Both the position numbers and the translations under genes were made by a program. A DNA stretch of 61,557 bases from Limisphaera sp. (GTDB lineage: Bacteria; Verrucomicrobiota; Verrucomicrobiia; Limisphaerales; Limisphaeraceae), in contig JANWVC010000004.1 of NCBI GenBank assembly GCA_025057755.1, positions 1-61,557 on the forward strand. Reading direction: 5' to 3'. Numbering within the stretch: position 1 is the stretch's first letter; every line of letters starts with the position of its first letter. A model generated the notes under the pieces. It was not told the DNA's origin and did no database searches. It was given only the letters and a program-made list of their open reading frames with translations. Shown in pieces: positions 45,503 to 53,864 of this stretch.

Positions 45503-46411
45503 ATGAAACAGCGCCGCATGGTTTGGCGCGGAGTGATCCCTGCGATCACGACGCCATTTCAGTCTGATGGCAATGTGGATCTTGCTTTGATGAGCCGCCA
45601 TGCCCATTGGCTTGTCGACAATGGTTGCACTGCAGTGGTGGCTCTGGGCTCATTGGGTGAAAGTCCCACGCTCCGTTTTGAGGAAAAGGTGGCCGTGCTC
45701 CGCGCGCTTGCCGGAGCGTTACAGGGACGAGCCCCCGTGGTGGCGGGAATCGGTAGTTTGAGCACGGCAGAAGCCGTGGAACTAGCCTGCCGGGCCGAGC
45801 AGTGCGGTTGCGCAGGCCTCATGATCCTCCCTCCTTATGTCTACGTAGGGGACTGGCGCGAAACACGGGCGCACGTGATGGCCATCCTCAAGGCCACGAG
45901 TTTGTCCTGTATGCTGTACAACAATCCGATCGCGTACCGCACGGACTTTCTGCCAGAACAGATTGCGGAACTGGCAGAAGCAGCTCCCAATTTGCAGGCG
46001 GTCAAGGAATCCAGCGGAGACGTGCGCCGCATCACGGCGTTGCGGACATTATGCAAAGATCGGTTGGACATTTTGGTGGGTGTGGACGACCTGATCGTGG
46101 AGGGCATTCGGGCTGGCGCTGTGGGCTGGATCGCCGGATTGGCCAATGCATTGCCCAAAGAGTCCGTAGCTCTGTTTGAAGCCGCGATGCATGGCCGCGA
46201 CACCCAAGCGGACTCATTGTACCAGTGGTTTTTGCCGTTGCTACGGATGGACACATCATCCAAGTTCGTCCAGTTAATCAAACTGGTGCAGCAAGAAGTC
46301 GCCTTGGGCAGCGAAAGGGTCCGACCGCCACGGCTGCCGCTCGTGGGAGCCGAGCGGAAGGCCGCCCTGACTACGCTCAAGGAAGCGCTGGCGAAGCGGC
46401 CGCAAGTTTGA
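45503..46411 (+). CDS. Pyrroline-4-hydroxy-2-carboxylate deaminase (DapA superfamily)
   Basis: A 302-residue class I aldolase-fold enzyme. The Schiff-base Lys168 lies in LQAVKESSGD and the catalytic Tyr139 in MLYNNP. The GTTGE loop of dihydrodipicolinate synthase is replaced by GSLGES. Within the hydroxyproline set this member should convert pyrroline-4-hydroxy-2-carboxylate to alpha-ketoglutarate semialdehyde and ammonia, rather than make dihydrodipicolinate. It starts six bases after the flavoenzyme stop, so the two are tightly coupled. Length is normal for the family. Function by sequence alone would be uncertain; the neighbours decide it. Confidence 0.88.
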   Translation: MKQRRMVWRGVIPAITTPFQSDGNVDLALMSRHAHWLVDNGCTAVVALGSLGESPTLRFEEKVAVLRALAGALQGRAPVVAGIGSLSTAEAVELACRAEQCGCAGLMILPPYVYVGDWRETRAHVMAILKATSLSCMLYNNPIAYRTDFLPEQIAELAEAAPNLQAVKESSGDVRRITALRTLCKDRLDILVGVDDLIVEGIRAGAVGWIAGLANALPKESVALFEAAMHGRDTQADSLYQWFLPLLRMDTSSKFVQLIKLVQQEVALGSERVRPPRLPLVGAERKAALTTLKEALAKRPQV

Positions 46412-46518
46412 CTGGACCAAAACTGCCGAAGGGACCTTCACACTTGCGAACCGCGACTTGCGCTTGACGGAGCAACCATCCCAGGCCGCCCGGGAGGAAC
46501 CTTGAAGAGTTTGGAACC

Positions 46519-46536
46519 GGCCCCTCAATAGGGGCC
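46519..46536 (+). promoter_or_regulatory. Hairpin just upstream of the dehydrogenase ribosome-binding site
   Basis: A perfect 7-bp stem GGCCCCT/AGGGGCC with a CAAT loop lies six bases before the AAGGAGGA at 46543-46550. It sits in a 145-base gap inside the operon. No T-run follows, so it is more likely an RNA-stability or translation element than a terminator. Confidence 0.45.
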
Positions 46537-46542
46537 CCAATC

Positions 46543-46550
46543 AAGGAGGA
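46543..46550 (+). promoter_or_regulatory. Strong Shine-Dalgarno that fixes the GTG start of the dehydrogenase gene
   Basis: AAGGAGGA, six bases before the GTG at 46557. It is one of the best ribosome-binding sites I noticed in the window and supports GTG as the true start. Confidence 0.8.
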
Positions 46551-46556
46551 TCTGCC

Positions 46557-48137
46557 GTGAAACTGGAAGGTTTGTCGATCATCGGGCGGGGACGCGCCCG
46601 TCGCGTCGGTCCAGCTACAGCGCCGGTTAGCCCGATAACGGGTGCGCGGCTAAGTCCGGAGTACCACTGGGCGACGTTGGAAGACGTGGACCGAGCCGCT
46701 CAGTTGGCCTGGGAGGCGTTTCTGATGTTTCGCCAATGGCCCGCGGCACGACGCGCCGCCCTTTTGCGGCGGATTGCCGATTTGATCGAGGCCGCTGGCC
46801 CAATGATTCAACAACGGGCTCATGAAGAAACGGCACTGCCGCTGCCACGCTTACAAGCCGAAACGGCGCGCACGTGCCATCAACTGCGTTTATTTGCCAC
46901 CACGATTGAAGCAGGCTGGTGGTTGGATGCACGCATTGATCATGGGGATCCCAACCGCACGCCTGTGCCCAGGCCGGACGTGCGGTCCTTCTACGTGCCG
47001 CTGGGGCCGGTAGCAGTGTTCAGTTCCAGCAATTTCCCTCTCGCCTTCTCAGTGGCCGGCGGGGATACGGCTTCGGCTCTGGCAGCCGGTTGTCCCGTGC
47101 TGGTCAAACCGCATCAAGGTCACATGGGGACCTCTGAAATGGTGGGTCTCCTGGTGCAGCAGGCGGCAGAGGAATGTGGCGCGCCCGAGGGATTGTTTTC
47201 TCTCTTGTACGGCCCGGGCCGCGAGATCGGAATCGCGCTCGTACGGCATCCACTTGTAAAAGCAGTGGGATTCACCGGCTCGCGCACCGGAGGGCGGTCT
47301 CTGATGGAAGCTGCTGCAAGTCGTCCCGACCCCATTCCAGTCTATGCCGAGATGGGCAGCGTGAATCCGGTATTTTTGTTACCCGGCGCACTGCAAGAGC
47401 GCGCTGAAGGAATTGCGACCGGCCTGCATGGATCAGTGACCCTCGGTGTGGGACAGTTCTGCACCTGCCCGGGATTGGTTTTTGTGGAATCCGGTCCGGC
47501 AACAGATCGATTTCTGAAAAAGCTGGTTACCTTGATGCAAGAGACGCCCCCTGGAGTCATGTTGACCGCCGACCTCTGCGCCGCCTATCGCGAAGGGGTC
47601 CAAAAGTTCGCGCGTGTGCCGGGAGTAAAACTGCTCACTTCGGAGACGCCGCTGGTGGATCCTATCGGAACGCGCGCGTGCGCCGCTTTGCTTCAAACAG
47701 AAGCGACCGTGTTTCTACAACACGAAACGCTAATGGAAGAGATCTTCGGGCCGGCCACGCTTGTGGTTTGCTGCCAAGGCCGCGGGGATATGATGGCGAT
47801 TGCGAGCCGATTGGAAGGTCAGCTGACAGCCACGATCCACGCCACGGTTGAAGAACTCGTGCAGGCCCGTGACCTGGTGGCCTTGTTGGAGACCAAGGCG
47901 GGGCGCCTCGTGTTCAACGGATTTCCCACAGGCGTCGAGGTCTGTCACGCCATGGTACACGGCGGCCCCTGGCCGGCCACATCTGATGGTCGGTCCACTT
48001 CCGTCGGGACACGCGCCATCCTACGATTCGTTCGACCGCTGTGCTATCAGAACTTCCCAGAAGTTGCGCTTCCGGAGGCCTTGCAGGAGTCCAACCCTTT
48101 GGGACTGCGCCGTCTTGTGGACGGCCGTTGGGAGTAA
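46557..48137 (+). CDS. Alpha-ketoglutarate semialdehyde dehydrogenase
   Basis: A 526-residue aldehyde dehydrogenase that oxidises 2,5-dioxopentanoate to alpha-ketoglutarate with NAD(P)+, the last step of hydroxyproline breakdown. The catalytic Cys lies in VGQFCTCPG, the active-site Glu in VYAEMGSVNPVFLLPGAL, and the cofactor-binding region is GFTGSRTGG. The AEMGSVNPVFLLPGAL segment and the C-terminal FNGFPTGVEVCHAMVHGGPW are typical of the KGSADH group used with hydroxyproline and some sugar acids. The GTG start is backed by a strong ribosome-binding site. It is separated from the deaminase by 145 bases holding a hairpin, so it may be expressed partly independently. Confidence 0.92.
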   Translation: MKLEGLSIIGRGRARRVGPATAPVSPITGARLSPEYHWATLEDVDRAAQLAWEAFLMFRQWPAARRAALLRRIADLIEAAGPMIQQRAHEETALPLPRLQAETARTCHQLRLFATTIEAGWWLDARIDHGDPNRTPVPRPDVRSFYVPLGPVAVFSSSNFPLAFSVAGGDTASALAAGCPVLVKPHQGHMGTSEMVGLLVQQAAEECGAPEGLFSLLYGPGREIGIALVRHPLVKAVGFTGSRTGGRSLMEAAASRPDPIPVYAEMGSVNPVFLLPGALQERAEGIATGLHGSVTLGVGQFCTCPGLVFVESGPATDRFLKKLVTLMQETPPGVMLTADLCAAYREGVQKFARVPGVKLLTSETPLVDPIGTRACAALLQTEATVFLQHETLMEEIFGPATLVVCCQGRGDMMAIASRLEGQLTATIHATVEELVQARDLVALLETKAGRLVFNGFPTGVEVCHAMVHGGPWPATSDGRSTSVGTRAILRFVRPLCYQNFPEVALPEALQESNPLGLRRLVDGRWE

Positions 48138-48251
48138 GCGCTTGAGCGCTTGTCCTAGATTCGTTCCAGGTTCACCGCTGCCAATGCGCATCAAGAAGGG
48201 AGCCAAAAACGGGCAGGCTGGACAAGCAAACAACTATTTCGGAAAGCTGCT

Positions 48252-48280
48252 TTGACAGAGAAAAAGGCGCGGCTTAGGGT
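48252..48280 (+). promoter_or_regulatory. Possible promoter for the GH127 gene
   Basis: An exact TTGACA (48252-48257) is followed after 17 bases by TAGGGT (48275-48280), a partial -10. Transcription would start near 48287, leaving a ~37-base leader. It implies GH127 can be transcribed separately from the hydroxyproline genes. Confidence 0.35.
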
Positions 48281-48323
48281 GTCAGTGAGGTAATACCAAA
48301 TCCTAGTCAGGAAAAAGAAAGCT

Positions 48324-50741
48324 ATGAGGTCGTTGCGTGTGGTCGCGTTTGTCTTGGGCTTCAGCTTCTTAATGATCCCGTCTAAAACCCAGGGATTGTA
48401 TCTGACCGACCAGCGGACACCCGTGATCCAGACCAACACCTCGCAGGCTCGTCCGCTGCCGCTGAACCGAGTGCGCGTGACAGCGGGTCCCCTCAAGCGA
48501 GCCCAAGACCTGATTGCAGAATACCTTTTATCCCTGGAGCCAGATCGAATGCTGGCATTGCTACGCGAGAGTGCCGGTTTAAAACCTAGGGCGGAACCGT
48601 ACGGGGGATGGGATGGACGTGGCCGACAACTGACAGGCCACATTGCGGGTCATTACCTCTCAGCTGTCAGCCTGATGTATGCAGCCACCGGCGATGAGCG
48701 CTTTAAGCAACGCGCGGATCTTTTGGTCAGCGAACTGCATGAGATCCAATCTGCGCATGGTGACGGGTACCTTGGCGCGCAGACGGATCGAGATGGCACC
48801 CCTGGTAAGCGCCTGTTGGAGGAATTGCGAGAGGGCAAAATCCGATCGGCGGCCTTCGATTTAAACGGCCTGTGGGCACCGTGGTATGTCAATCACAAGC
48901 TTTTGGCTGGTTTGCGGGACGCCTGGCGTATGACAGGTAACCGCACGGCTTTGGAGGTGGCCCTGGCGCATGCCGCATGGATCGATCAGGTTCTGCAACC
49001 GCTCAATGACTCACAGCTTCAGACCATGTTGGGTACCGAATTTGGCGGCATGAACGAGGTGCTTGTGGATCTCTATGCCGACACAGGTGATCTGCGCTGG
49101 TTGCGGTTGGCGGACAAATTTCACCACCGGGCGGTGGTGGATCCCTTGGCGGAGGGCCGGGATCTCCTGCAACATCGGCATGCCAATACTCAGGTGCCCA
49201 AATTGCACGGGCACTTGACGCGGTACCTTTACACCGGCGACACCTTTCATTTGCGGACCGCGCGGTTCTTCTGGGAGCAGGTGGCCTTCCATCATAGTTT
49301 TGCCACGGGCGGCCACAGTCGGAACGAATACTTTGGCGCTCCCGACCGGTTGAGTGACATGATTGAGGGCCGCACTGCCGAGACGTGCAACGTGTACAAC
49401 ATGCTGAAGCTTACCCGTGCTCTCTTCGCGGTCGAACCCCAAGCCCGATACGCCGAATTCCATGAGCGTGCCCTATTTAATCACATCCTGGCCTCCATTG
49501 ATCTCGAGGACGGTCGGGTCTGCTACATGGTGCCCGTGGGTCGGGACGTCCAACATGAATATCAAGACATGTTCCGCAGCTTTACCTGCTGCGTCGGCAC
49601 GGGCATGGAAAGCCACGCTCTGCATGGCTGTGGACTTTACTATGAGTCCGACAACACACTCTGGGTCAATCTTTATGTACCCTCCACAGCCCGATGGCAA
49701 GCCATGGGCGTGGATTTACAAATGGAAACGGACCTACCGCTGGGCGACCGGGCAGCCATTCGCCTACAACTTGATCAACCTCGCCGCTTCACGCTGGCCT
49801 TGCGGCGACCGAGTTGGGCCGGCGACGGTTTTCGCGTGCGCCTGAACGATCAACTGACAGCGGAATCCTCTCCGCCGAGTTCATACGTTCGTCTGACGCG
49901 TACCTGGCAGGATGGAGACCGGGTAGAGGTGATCTTGCCCAAGCGGCTGCGTATGGAGCCGTTAGCTGACAATCCGCACCGGGTAGCATTGCTGTGGGGG
50001 CCTCTGGTGTTGGCAGCCGACCTTGGCCCCGCTGCTGACCGACGCCGACGAGAGTCGAGTCCGGCGGAGGTTGATCCGGCTGCGTTCGTGTTGGTAACAA
50101 ACGGGGATCCGGTCGAAGCATGGCTCAAACCGGTGCCGGATCAGCTGGGCACTTTCCGCACCGTCCAAACTGCCACGCAGACGGAGGTGACCTTCAAGCC
50201 CTTTTACATGGTGCCGCGCCGACGTTACGCCGTGTACTGGGATCATTACACGTCCGCAGAGTGGGCTCAAGTTTCAGCCGCGCGCGCGCAACAGGAAGCG
50301 CGGCGCAAAGCAATTGAAGCAGCTACCGTGGTTTGGATTCAACCCGGCAACGAGGAGAGCGAAAGGCCGTACCGCTTGCAAAGCGATGGTTCTTCTACCG
50401 TCCGGCTGGAAGGTCGATCCGGTCGGCGAAGCAATCGCTGGTTCTCCTATGAGCTGCCCGTGCCACCGATCCGACCATTGAGCTTGATCGTGACCTATGC
50501 CAATGACGCTCCGCGGGAAACGCGCTTCAACCTGCTTGTAGATGGTCAAAAGATCGGGGAACAAACCGTATCCAGGCGCAGTCCAGAAGAACTGGTCCGG
50601 TTCACCGACGTCACGTATTCCCTGCCAGCCACGTTGCTAAATGAAAAGACCAATATCACCCTGCGCTTCGAAGCTCCCGAGGGTCATTCCGTTGCGGGTG
50701 TGTTTGGGGTGCGTCTGGTAGGTCCGCTGCCTCAGCAGTAG
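48324..50741 (+). CDS. Secreted GH127 beta-L-arabinofuranosidase-like enzyme
   Basis: An 805-residue exported protein of the DUF1680/GH127 family; the signal is at residues 1-24 (VVAFVLGFSFLMIPSKTQG). The zinc and catalytic residues of HypBA1 map clearly: Glu353 and Cys355 in TAETCNVYNM, and Cys422 (nucleophile) and Cys423 in SFTCCVGTGMES. Glu335 in GGHSRNEYFG is a plausible acid/base. GTEFGGMNE and HRHANTQVPKLHG are also family segments. The founding enzyme releases beta-L-arabinofuranose from arabinosylated hydroxyproline of plant extensin. It follows the hydroxyproline operon by 186 bases on the same strand. An extra C-terminal beta-rich domain of ~170 residues follows the catalytic part. 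Other arabinosides (GH146-like use) remain possible. Confidence 0.9.
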   Translation: MRSLRVVAFVLGFSFLMIPSKTQGLYLTDQRTPVIQTNTSQARPLPLNRVRVTAGPLKRAQDLIAEYLLSLEPDRMLALLRESAGLKPRAEPYGGWDGRGRQLTGHIAGHYLSAVSLMYAATGDERFKQRADLLVSELHEIQSAHGDGYLGAQTDRDGTPGKRLLEELREGKIRSAAFDLNGLWAPWYVNHKLLAGLRDAWRMTGNRTALEVALAHAAWIDQVLQPLNDSQLQTMLGTEFGGMNEVLVDLYADTGDLRWLRLADKFHHRAVVDPLAEGRDLLQHRHANTQVPKLHGHLTRYLYTGDTFHLRTARFFWEQVAFHHSFATGGHSRNEYFGAPDRLSDMIEGRTAETCNVYNMLKLTRALFAVEPQARYAEFHERALFNHILASIDLEDGRVCYMVPVGRDVQHEYQDMFRSFTCCVGTGMESHALHGCGLYYESDNTLWVNLYVPSTARWQAMGVDLQMETDLPLGDRAAIRLQLDQPRRFTLALRRPSWAGDGFRVRLNDQLTAESSPPSSYVRLTRTWQDGDRVEVILPKRLRMEPLADNPHRVALLWGPLVLAADLGPAADRRRRESSPAEVDPAAFVLVTNGDPVEAWLKPVPDQLGTFRTVQTATQTEVTFKPFYMVPRRRYAVYWDHYTSAEWAQVSAARAQQEARRKAIEAATVVWIQPGNEESERPYRLQSDGSSTVRLEGRSGRRSNRWFSYELPVPPIRPLSLIVTYANDAPRETRFNLLVDGQKIGEQTVSRRSPEELVRFTDVTYSLPATLLNEKTNITLRFEAPEGHSVAGVFGVRLVGPLPQQ

Positions 50742-50851
50742 GAGCCGGTCGTGCAGACGCATCGGTGTGGGCTCGAAGTAAAAGACTCGAGGAAAGCTTG
50801 GTTGTCCCCTGGTCACACCGATATAATGCGACCGGATCGGTGTCGAGCCTG

Positions 50852-51823
50852 ATGCGTGGGCTACTGAACATCGCCACAAATGCTTTCATGGAACTGGTCC
50901 GGCAGCCGGTTTTCCTGCTGCTGATGACCTGCTCGGCGCTGTTTGAGGTCTTCTTGGCAGTTCCGTACTATTTCGCATTCGGGGACGAACCCAAGCTGGT
51001 AAAGACCAGCGCCCTGGCCGTGGCCTTGGTAAGCGGTTTAGCCGGAGCCGTGCTCAGTGCCTCCGCCTCCATCGCGCGGGAATTGCGAACCGGTACAGCG
51101 CTGGCCGTGTTGTCTAAGCCGATGGGCCGTATCCGATTTCTATTGGCCAAGTATCTGGGTTTGGCCGCTGCACTGACGATCCTGACGTATGTAAATGTGG
51201 TGGCCGCCTTGGTGGCGGGCCGTATGGCTTTCGACGCCTATGGTCAGACAGATGTGCGCGGACTGGGACTGTTTGCTGCAGCCGTGGCAACGGCTTATTT
51301 GTACGGAGGATTCGCGAATTATTTCCTGCGTCGTCCTTTTGTCAGTCACACTGTGTTGGCCATGGTTCCGCTGGTTGCATTGGCAGCTCTTTTGCTTGGA
51401 GAGATTTCGGCGCACGCTCCGAGTCTCTATGAACAAGCGCGGTATGACTGGCGCCTGATACCGGCTGGGTTACTGATCTTGTTTGCGCTGTGGATCTTGG
51501 CAGCACTGGCTGTGACGTGTTCCACCCGATTGGACATGATCCCCACCCTGATGGTTTGCACAGCGGTGTTCCTCCTTGGACTGGTAGCCGATTACCTTTA
51601 CAGCCGCATGGGAGGCACACTCGAGGGAGGCCCCTGGTGGGCAACAGCGCTTTACACGCTGTTACCAAACTGGCAGCTTTTTTGGCTGGCGGACCTGTTG
51701 GAGACCGGTCGCGGCGTGTTTCATTGGGGCTATGTATGTAAAGCCCTGGCCTACACAGTAGGATTCGTTGGAGCCCTACTGGCGGTAGCTTCCGCTTTGT
51801 TCGAAGATCGGGAATTAACTTAG
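50852..51823 (+). CDS. ABC-2-type transporter permease
   Basis: About 323 residues from the ATG at 50852; the frame is open to 50765, but that part is unlike a membrane protein. Six or more helices are visible, including VFLLLMTCSALFEVFLAVPY and AVALVSGLAGAVLSASASIA. The segment SIARELRTGTALAVLSKPMGR, a cytoplasmic loop with Glu and Arg, is typical of ABC-2/NosY-like permeases. The second half adds helices at LLILFALWILAALAV and AVFLLGLVADYLY. No ATP-binding subunit is beside it, so either the partner is encoded elsewhere or the permease has another role. It lies 142 bases upstream of the SPFH genes on the same strand. Confidence 0.78.
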   Translation: MRGLLNIATNAFMELVRQPVFLLLMTCSALFEVFLAVPYYFAFGDEPKLVKTSALAVALVSGLAGAVLSASASIARELRTGTALAVLSKPMGRIRFLLAKYLGLAAALTILTYVNVVAALVAGRMAFDAYGQTDVRGLGLFAAAVATAYLYGGFANYFLRRPFVSHTVLAMVPLVALAALLLGEISAHAPSLYEQARYDWRLIPAGLLILFALWILAALAVTCSTRLDMIPTLMVCTAVFLLGLVADYLYSRMGGTLEGGPWWATALYTLLPNWQLFWLADLLETGRGVFHWGYVCKALAYTVGFVGALLAVASALFEDRELT

Positions 51824-51965
51824 ATCACAACCGTCAAATGCAGGAACTGCAGGACGAATCGTCAAAGGGGATACGGGCCCGGTTGCCCGACAGATACCAA
51901 GGCTGGCGCCCCCCCCGTGCGAAGGATCCAAGTCGGGAAGGACGATCGTTGCATAAGCGAACCAA

Positions 51966-53855
51966 ATGCGACGCAGCTATCAAAAATATGGGCTGATCAA
52001 TTTGCTCACCCTGCTCGGGGTGGCTGCGGCAGCTTTTGGCGCCGCACGATATGTGGATTCTCTCGCAGGACATGTAGCGGCGCTCCACCTCGGTTTGGGG
52101 GCGTTGGTCGCATTTGTGAGTTGGTTTCAGCTTCGGTTGGAGGAACAAGAAGCAGAGGAACAATGGGAGTTGGACGAGATGCTCCGCGCCAAAGGACAGG
52201 CGGCCTTGTTTGGAACGGAGGAAGCCGAGCTGTTGCCTGCCCGTCGTGCGCGGAAGCAGTTCGAAAGATTTTTTGTACCGGTCTTCACCTTTCTGCTCTT
52301 TGTCTTGCAAGCGACCGGGCTATGGTGGCTGTGGCGATGGTTGGACCGTCAAACGTTACCCCCGGTCGCACCGCCCTTGATGGCCATGTCATTTTTCGGC
52401 CTGTTCTCGCTCGTGTTGTTCCTGATCGGCAAGTTTTCCTCGACTTTGGCACGTTTGGAGAACCAGCGGCTGTTACGTCCAAGTGGGGACTACGTTTTGT
52501 TTGGAGCTTACCTCTGCATGATCGCAGCCGCGGCCGTGGTGGGTGTGGAGGCTGGATGGCCCCGTACGGACCTCTGGGTGGCAAGAGTTCTGGTGATTGT
52601 GCTCGGCGTGGTGGCGTTGGAAACAGCGCTGAACCTGATTCTGGAAATCTACCGGCCCAGATTGAAGGGGCAAAAACCCCGGCCCGTTTACGAAAGCAGG
52701 CTGGTGGGCTTGTTGAGTCGGCCGGAAGGGCTCGTCACCACAGCTGCAGAAGCCTTGGATTACCAATTTGGATTCAAGGTATCGGAGACCTGGTTTTACA
52801 AGTTTCTGGAGCGAGCGCTCGGCTGGTTGCTGCTCCTGCAACTGGCTGTTCTATTGTTGTCAACCTGTTTTGTGGTGGTGGAACCCGGACAACAAGCCCT
52901 ACTGGAACGCTTCGGTCGGCCAGCGGGCGCGCGTGCTTTGTTGGGGCCCGGCTTGCACGTGAAGTGGCCCTGGCCCATTGAAAAGGTTTACCGCTACCGC
53001 ACCGAAGAGATTCAGACCCTGACCGTGGGCATTGAGCCGGAAGAGCCCCGGCCCGGTGTCCGGGACACCCGCACCGTGGTCTGGTCCGTGGCCCACGGCA
53101 AAGAAGACCTGTTCATGGTCGCCACCCGCGATGAAACCCGGTTGACCCGCTCGGATCGTGAGGATCGTTCGGTGCCCCCCGTGAGTTTTCTTGCCGTCAA
53201 CGTGCCAATTCATTTTCAAATCCGTGACGTACAACAATGGGCGTACGGCCACCAAAATGCTGCAGCCCTGTTGGAAAAACTGGCCACGCGGGAAATCGTC
53301 CGTTACCTGGTCAGCGCAGACCTGGGGGAGATCATGAGCGAAGGCCGGGCTCGCGCGGCTGCGGAACTGCGGGACCGCATCCAGCGAGCGGCCGAGCAAC
53401 GGCAGTTGGGCGTGCAAATCCTGTTCGTTGGGTTGCAAGGGATTCACCCCCCTGTCAAGGTGGCGCCGGAATACGCCCGGGTGGTATCGGCCTGGCATAC
53501 GCGGCGGGCTCGAATCTTGGATGCTCAAGCCGATGCGATCCGCACCAACGCGCTGGCTTCAGCCCAAGCATTTGTGCTGACCAACAACGCGCTTGCTGAA
53601 CGTTTGCAACTGGAACAAATGAGTTTGGCACGCGCAGCTGCCTTTACAAATCAGGAACCAGCTTTTCGCGCAGCTCCCAACGTCTATCCGATGCGCGCAT
53701 ACTTGCAAGCGTTTCTTCCGGCGGTGGCTGACACGCGCAAGTATGTCCTTTGGACAACCAACGTCCAGGACATCATTCAGGTGGACCTGCAGGACCGGAT
53801 CCGACAGGATCTGTTGGACGTCGCTTTACCAACCTCTCGAGCGTCGAGTCCTTGA
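51966..53855 (+). CDS. SPFH (HflK-like) protein with large polytopic membrane domain
   Basis: A 629-residue protein. The first ~300 residues carry about seven predicted membrane helices (for example GLINLLTLLGVAAAAFGAA, FVPVFTFLLFVLQATGLWWL and VARVLVIVLGVVALETALNL). The last helix is followed directly by VVVEPGQQALLERFGRP and LLGPGLHVKWPWPIEKVYRY, the start of an HflK-type SPFH/band 7 domain (~310-600). Ordinary HflK has one N-terminal helix, so this is a strong extension. SPFH proteins form ring-like membrane assemblies; HflK and HflC regulate the FtsH protease. It is the first of three SPFH genes in a row, nine bases before hflC. Confidence 0.85.
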   Translation: MRRSYQKYGLINLLTLLGVAAAAFGAARYVDSLAGHVAALHLGLGALVAFVSWFQLRLEEQEAEEQWELDEMLRAKGQAALFGTEEAELLPARRARKQFERFFVPVFTFLLFVLQATGLWWLWRWLDRQTLPPVAPPLMAMSFFGLFSLVLFLIGKFSSTLARLENQRLLRPSGDYVLFGAYLCMIAAAAVVGVEAGWPRTDLWVARVLVIVLGVVALETALNLILEIYRPRLKGQKPRPVYESRLVGLLSRPEGLVTTAAEALDYQFGFKVSETWFYKFLERALGWLLLLQLAVLLLSTCFVVVEPGQQALLERFGRPAGARALLGPGLHVKWPWPIEKVYRYRTEEIQTLTVGIEPEEPRPGVRDTRTVVWSVAHGKEDLFMVATRDETRLTRSDREDRSVPPVSFLAVNVPIHFQIRDVQQWAYGHQNAAALLEKLATREIVRYLVSADLGEIMSEGRARAAAELRDRIQRAAEQRQLGVQILFVGLQGIHPPVKVAPEYARVVSAWHTRRARILDAQADAIRTNALASAQAFVLTNNALAERLQLEQMSLARAAAFTNQEPAFRAAPNVYPMRAYLQAFLPAVADTRKYVLWTTNVQDIIQVDLQDRIRQDLLDVALPTSRASSP

Positions 53856-53864
53856 TCGGTTTGC

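Noticed and set aside
45503..46411. dapA (dihydrodipicolinate synthase) as the name for the DapA-like gene
   Set aside because: The GTTGE loop is changed to GSLGES, and the gene sits tightly inside a hydroxyproline operon with KGSADH, so the deaminase role fits better.
48136..48151. AAGCGCTTGAGCGCTT as a terminator after the dehydrogenase gene
   Set aside because: The 6-bp stem overlaps the stop codon and no T-run follows, so the evidence for an intrinsic terminator is too weak.
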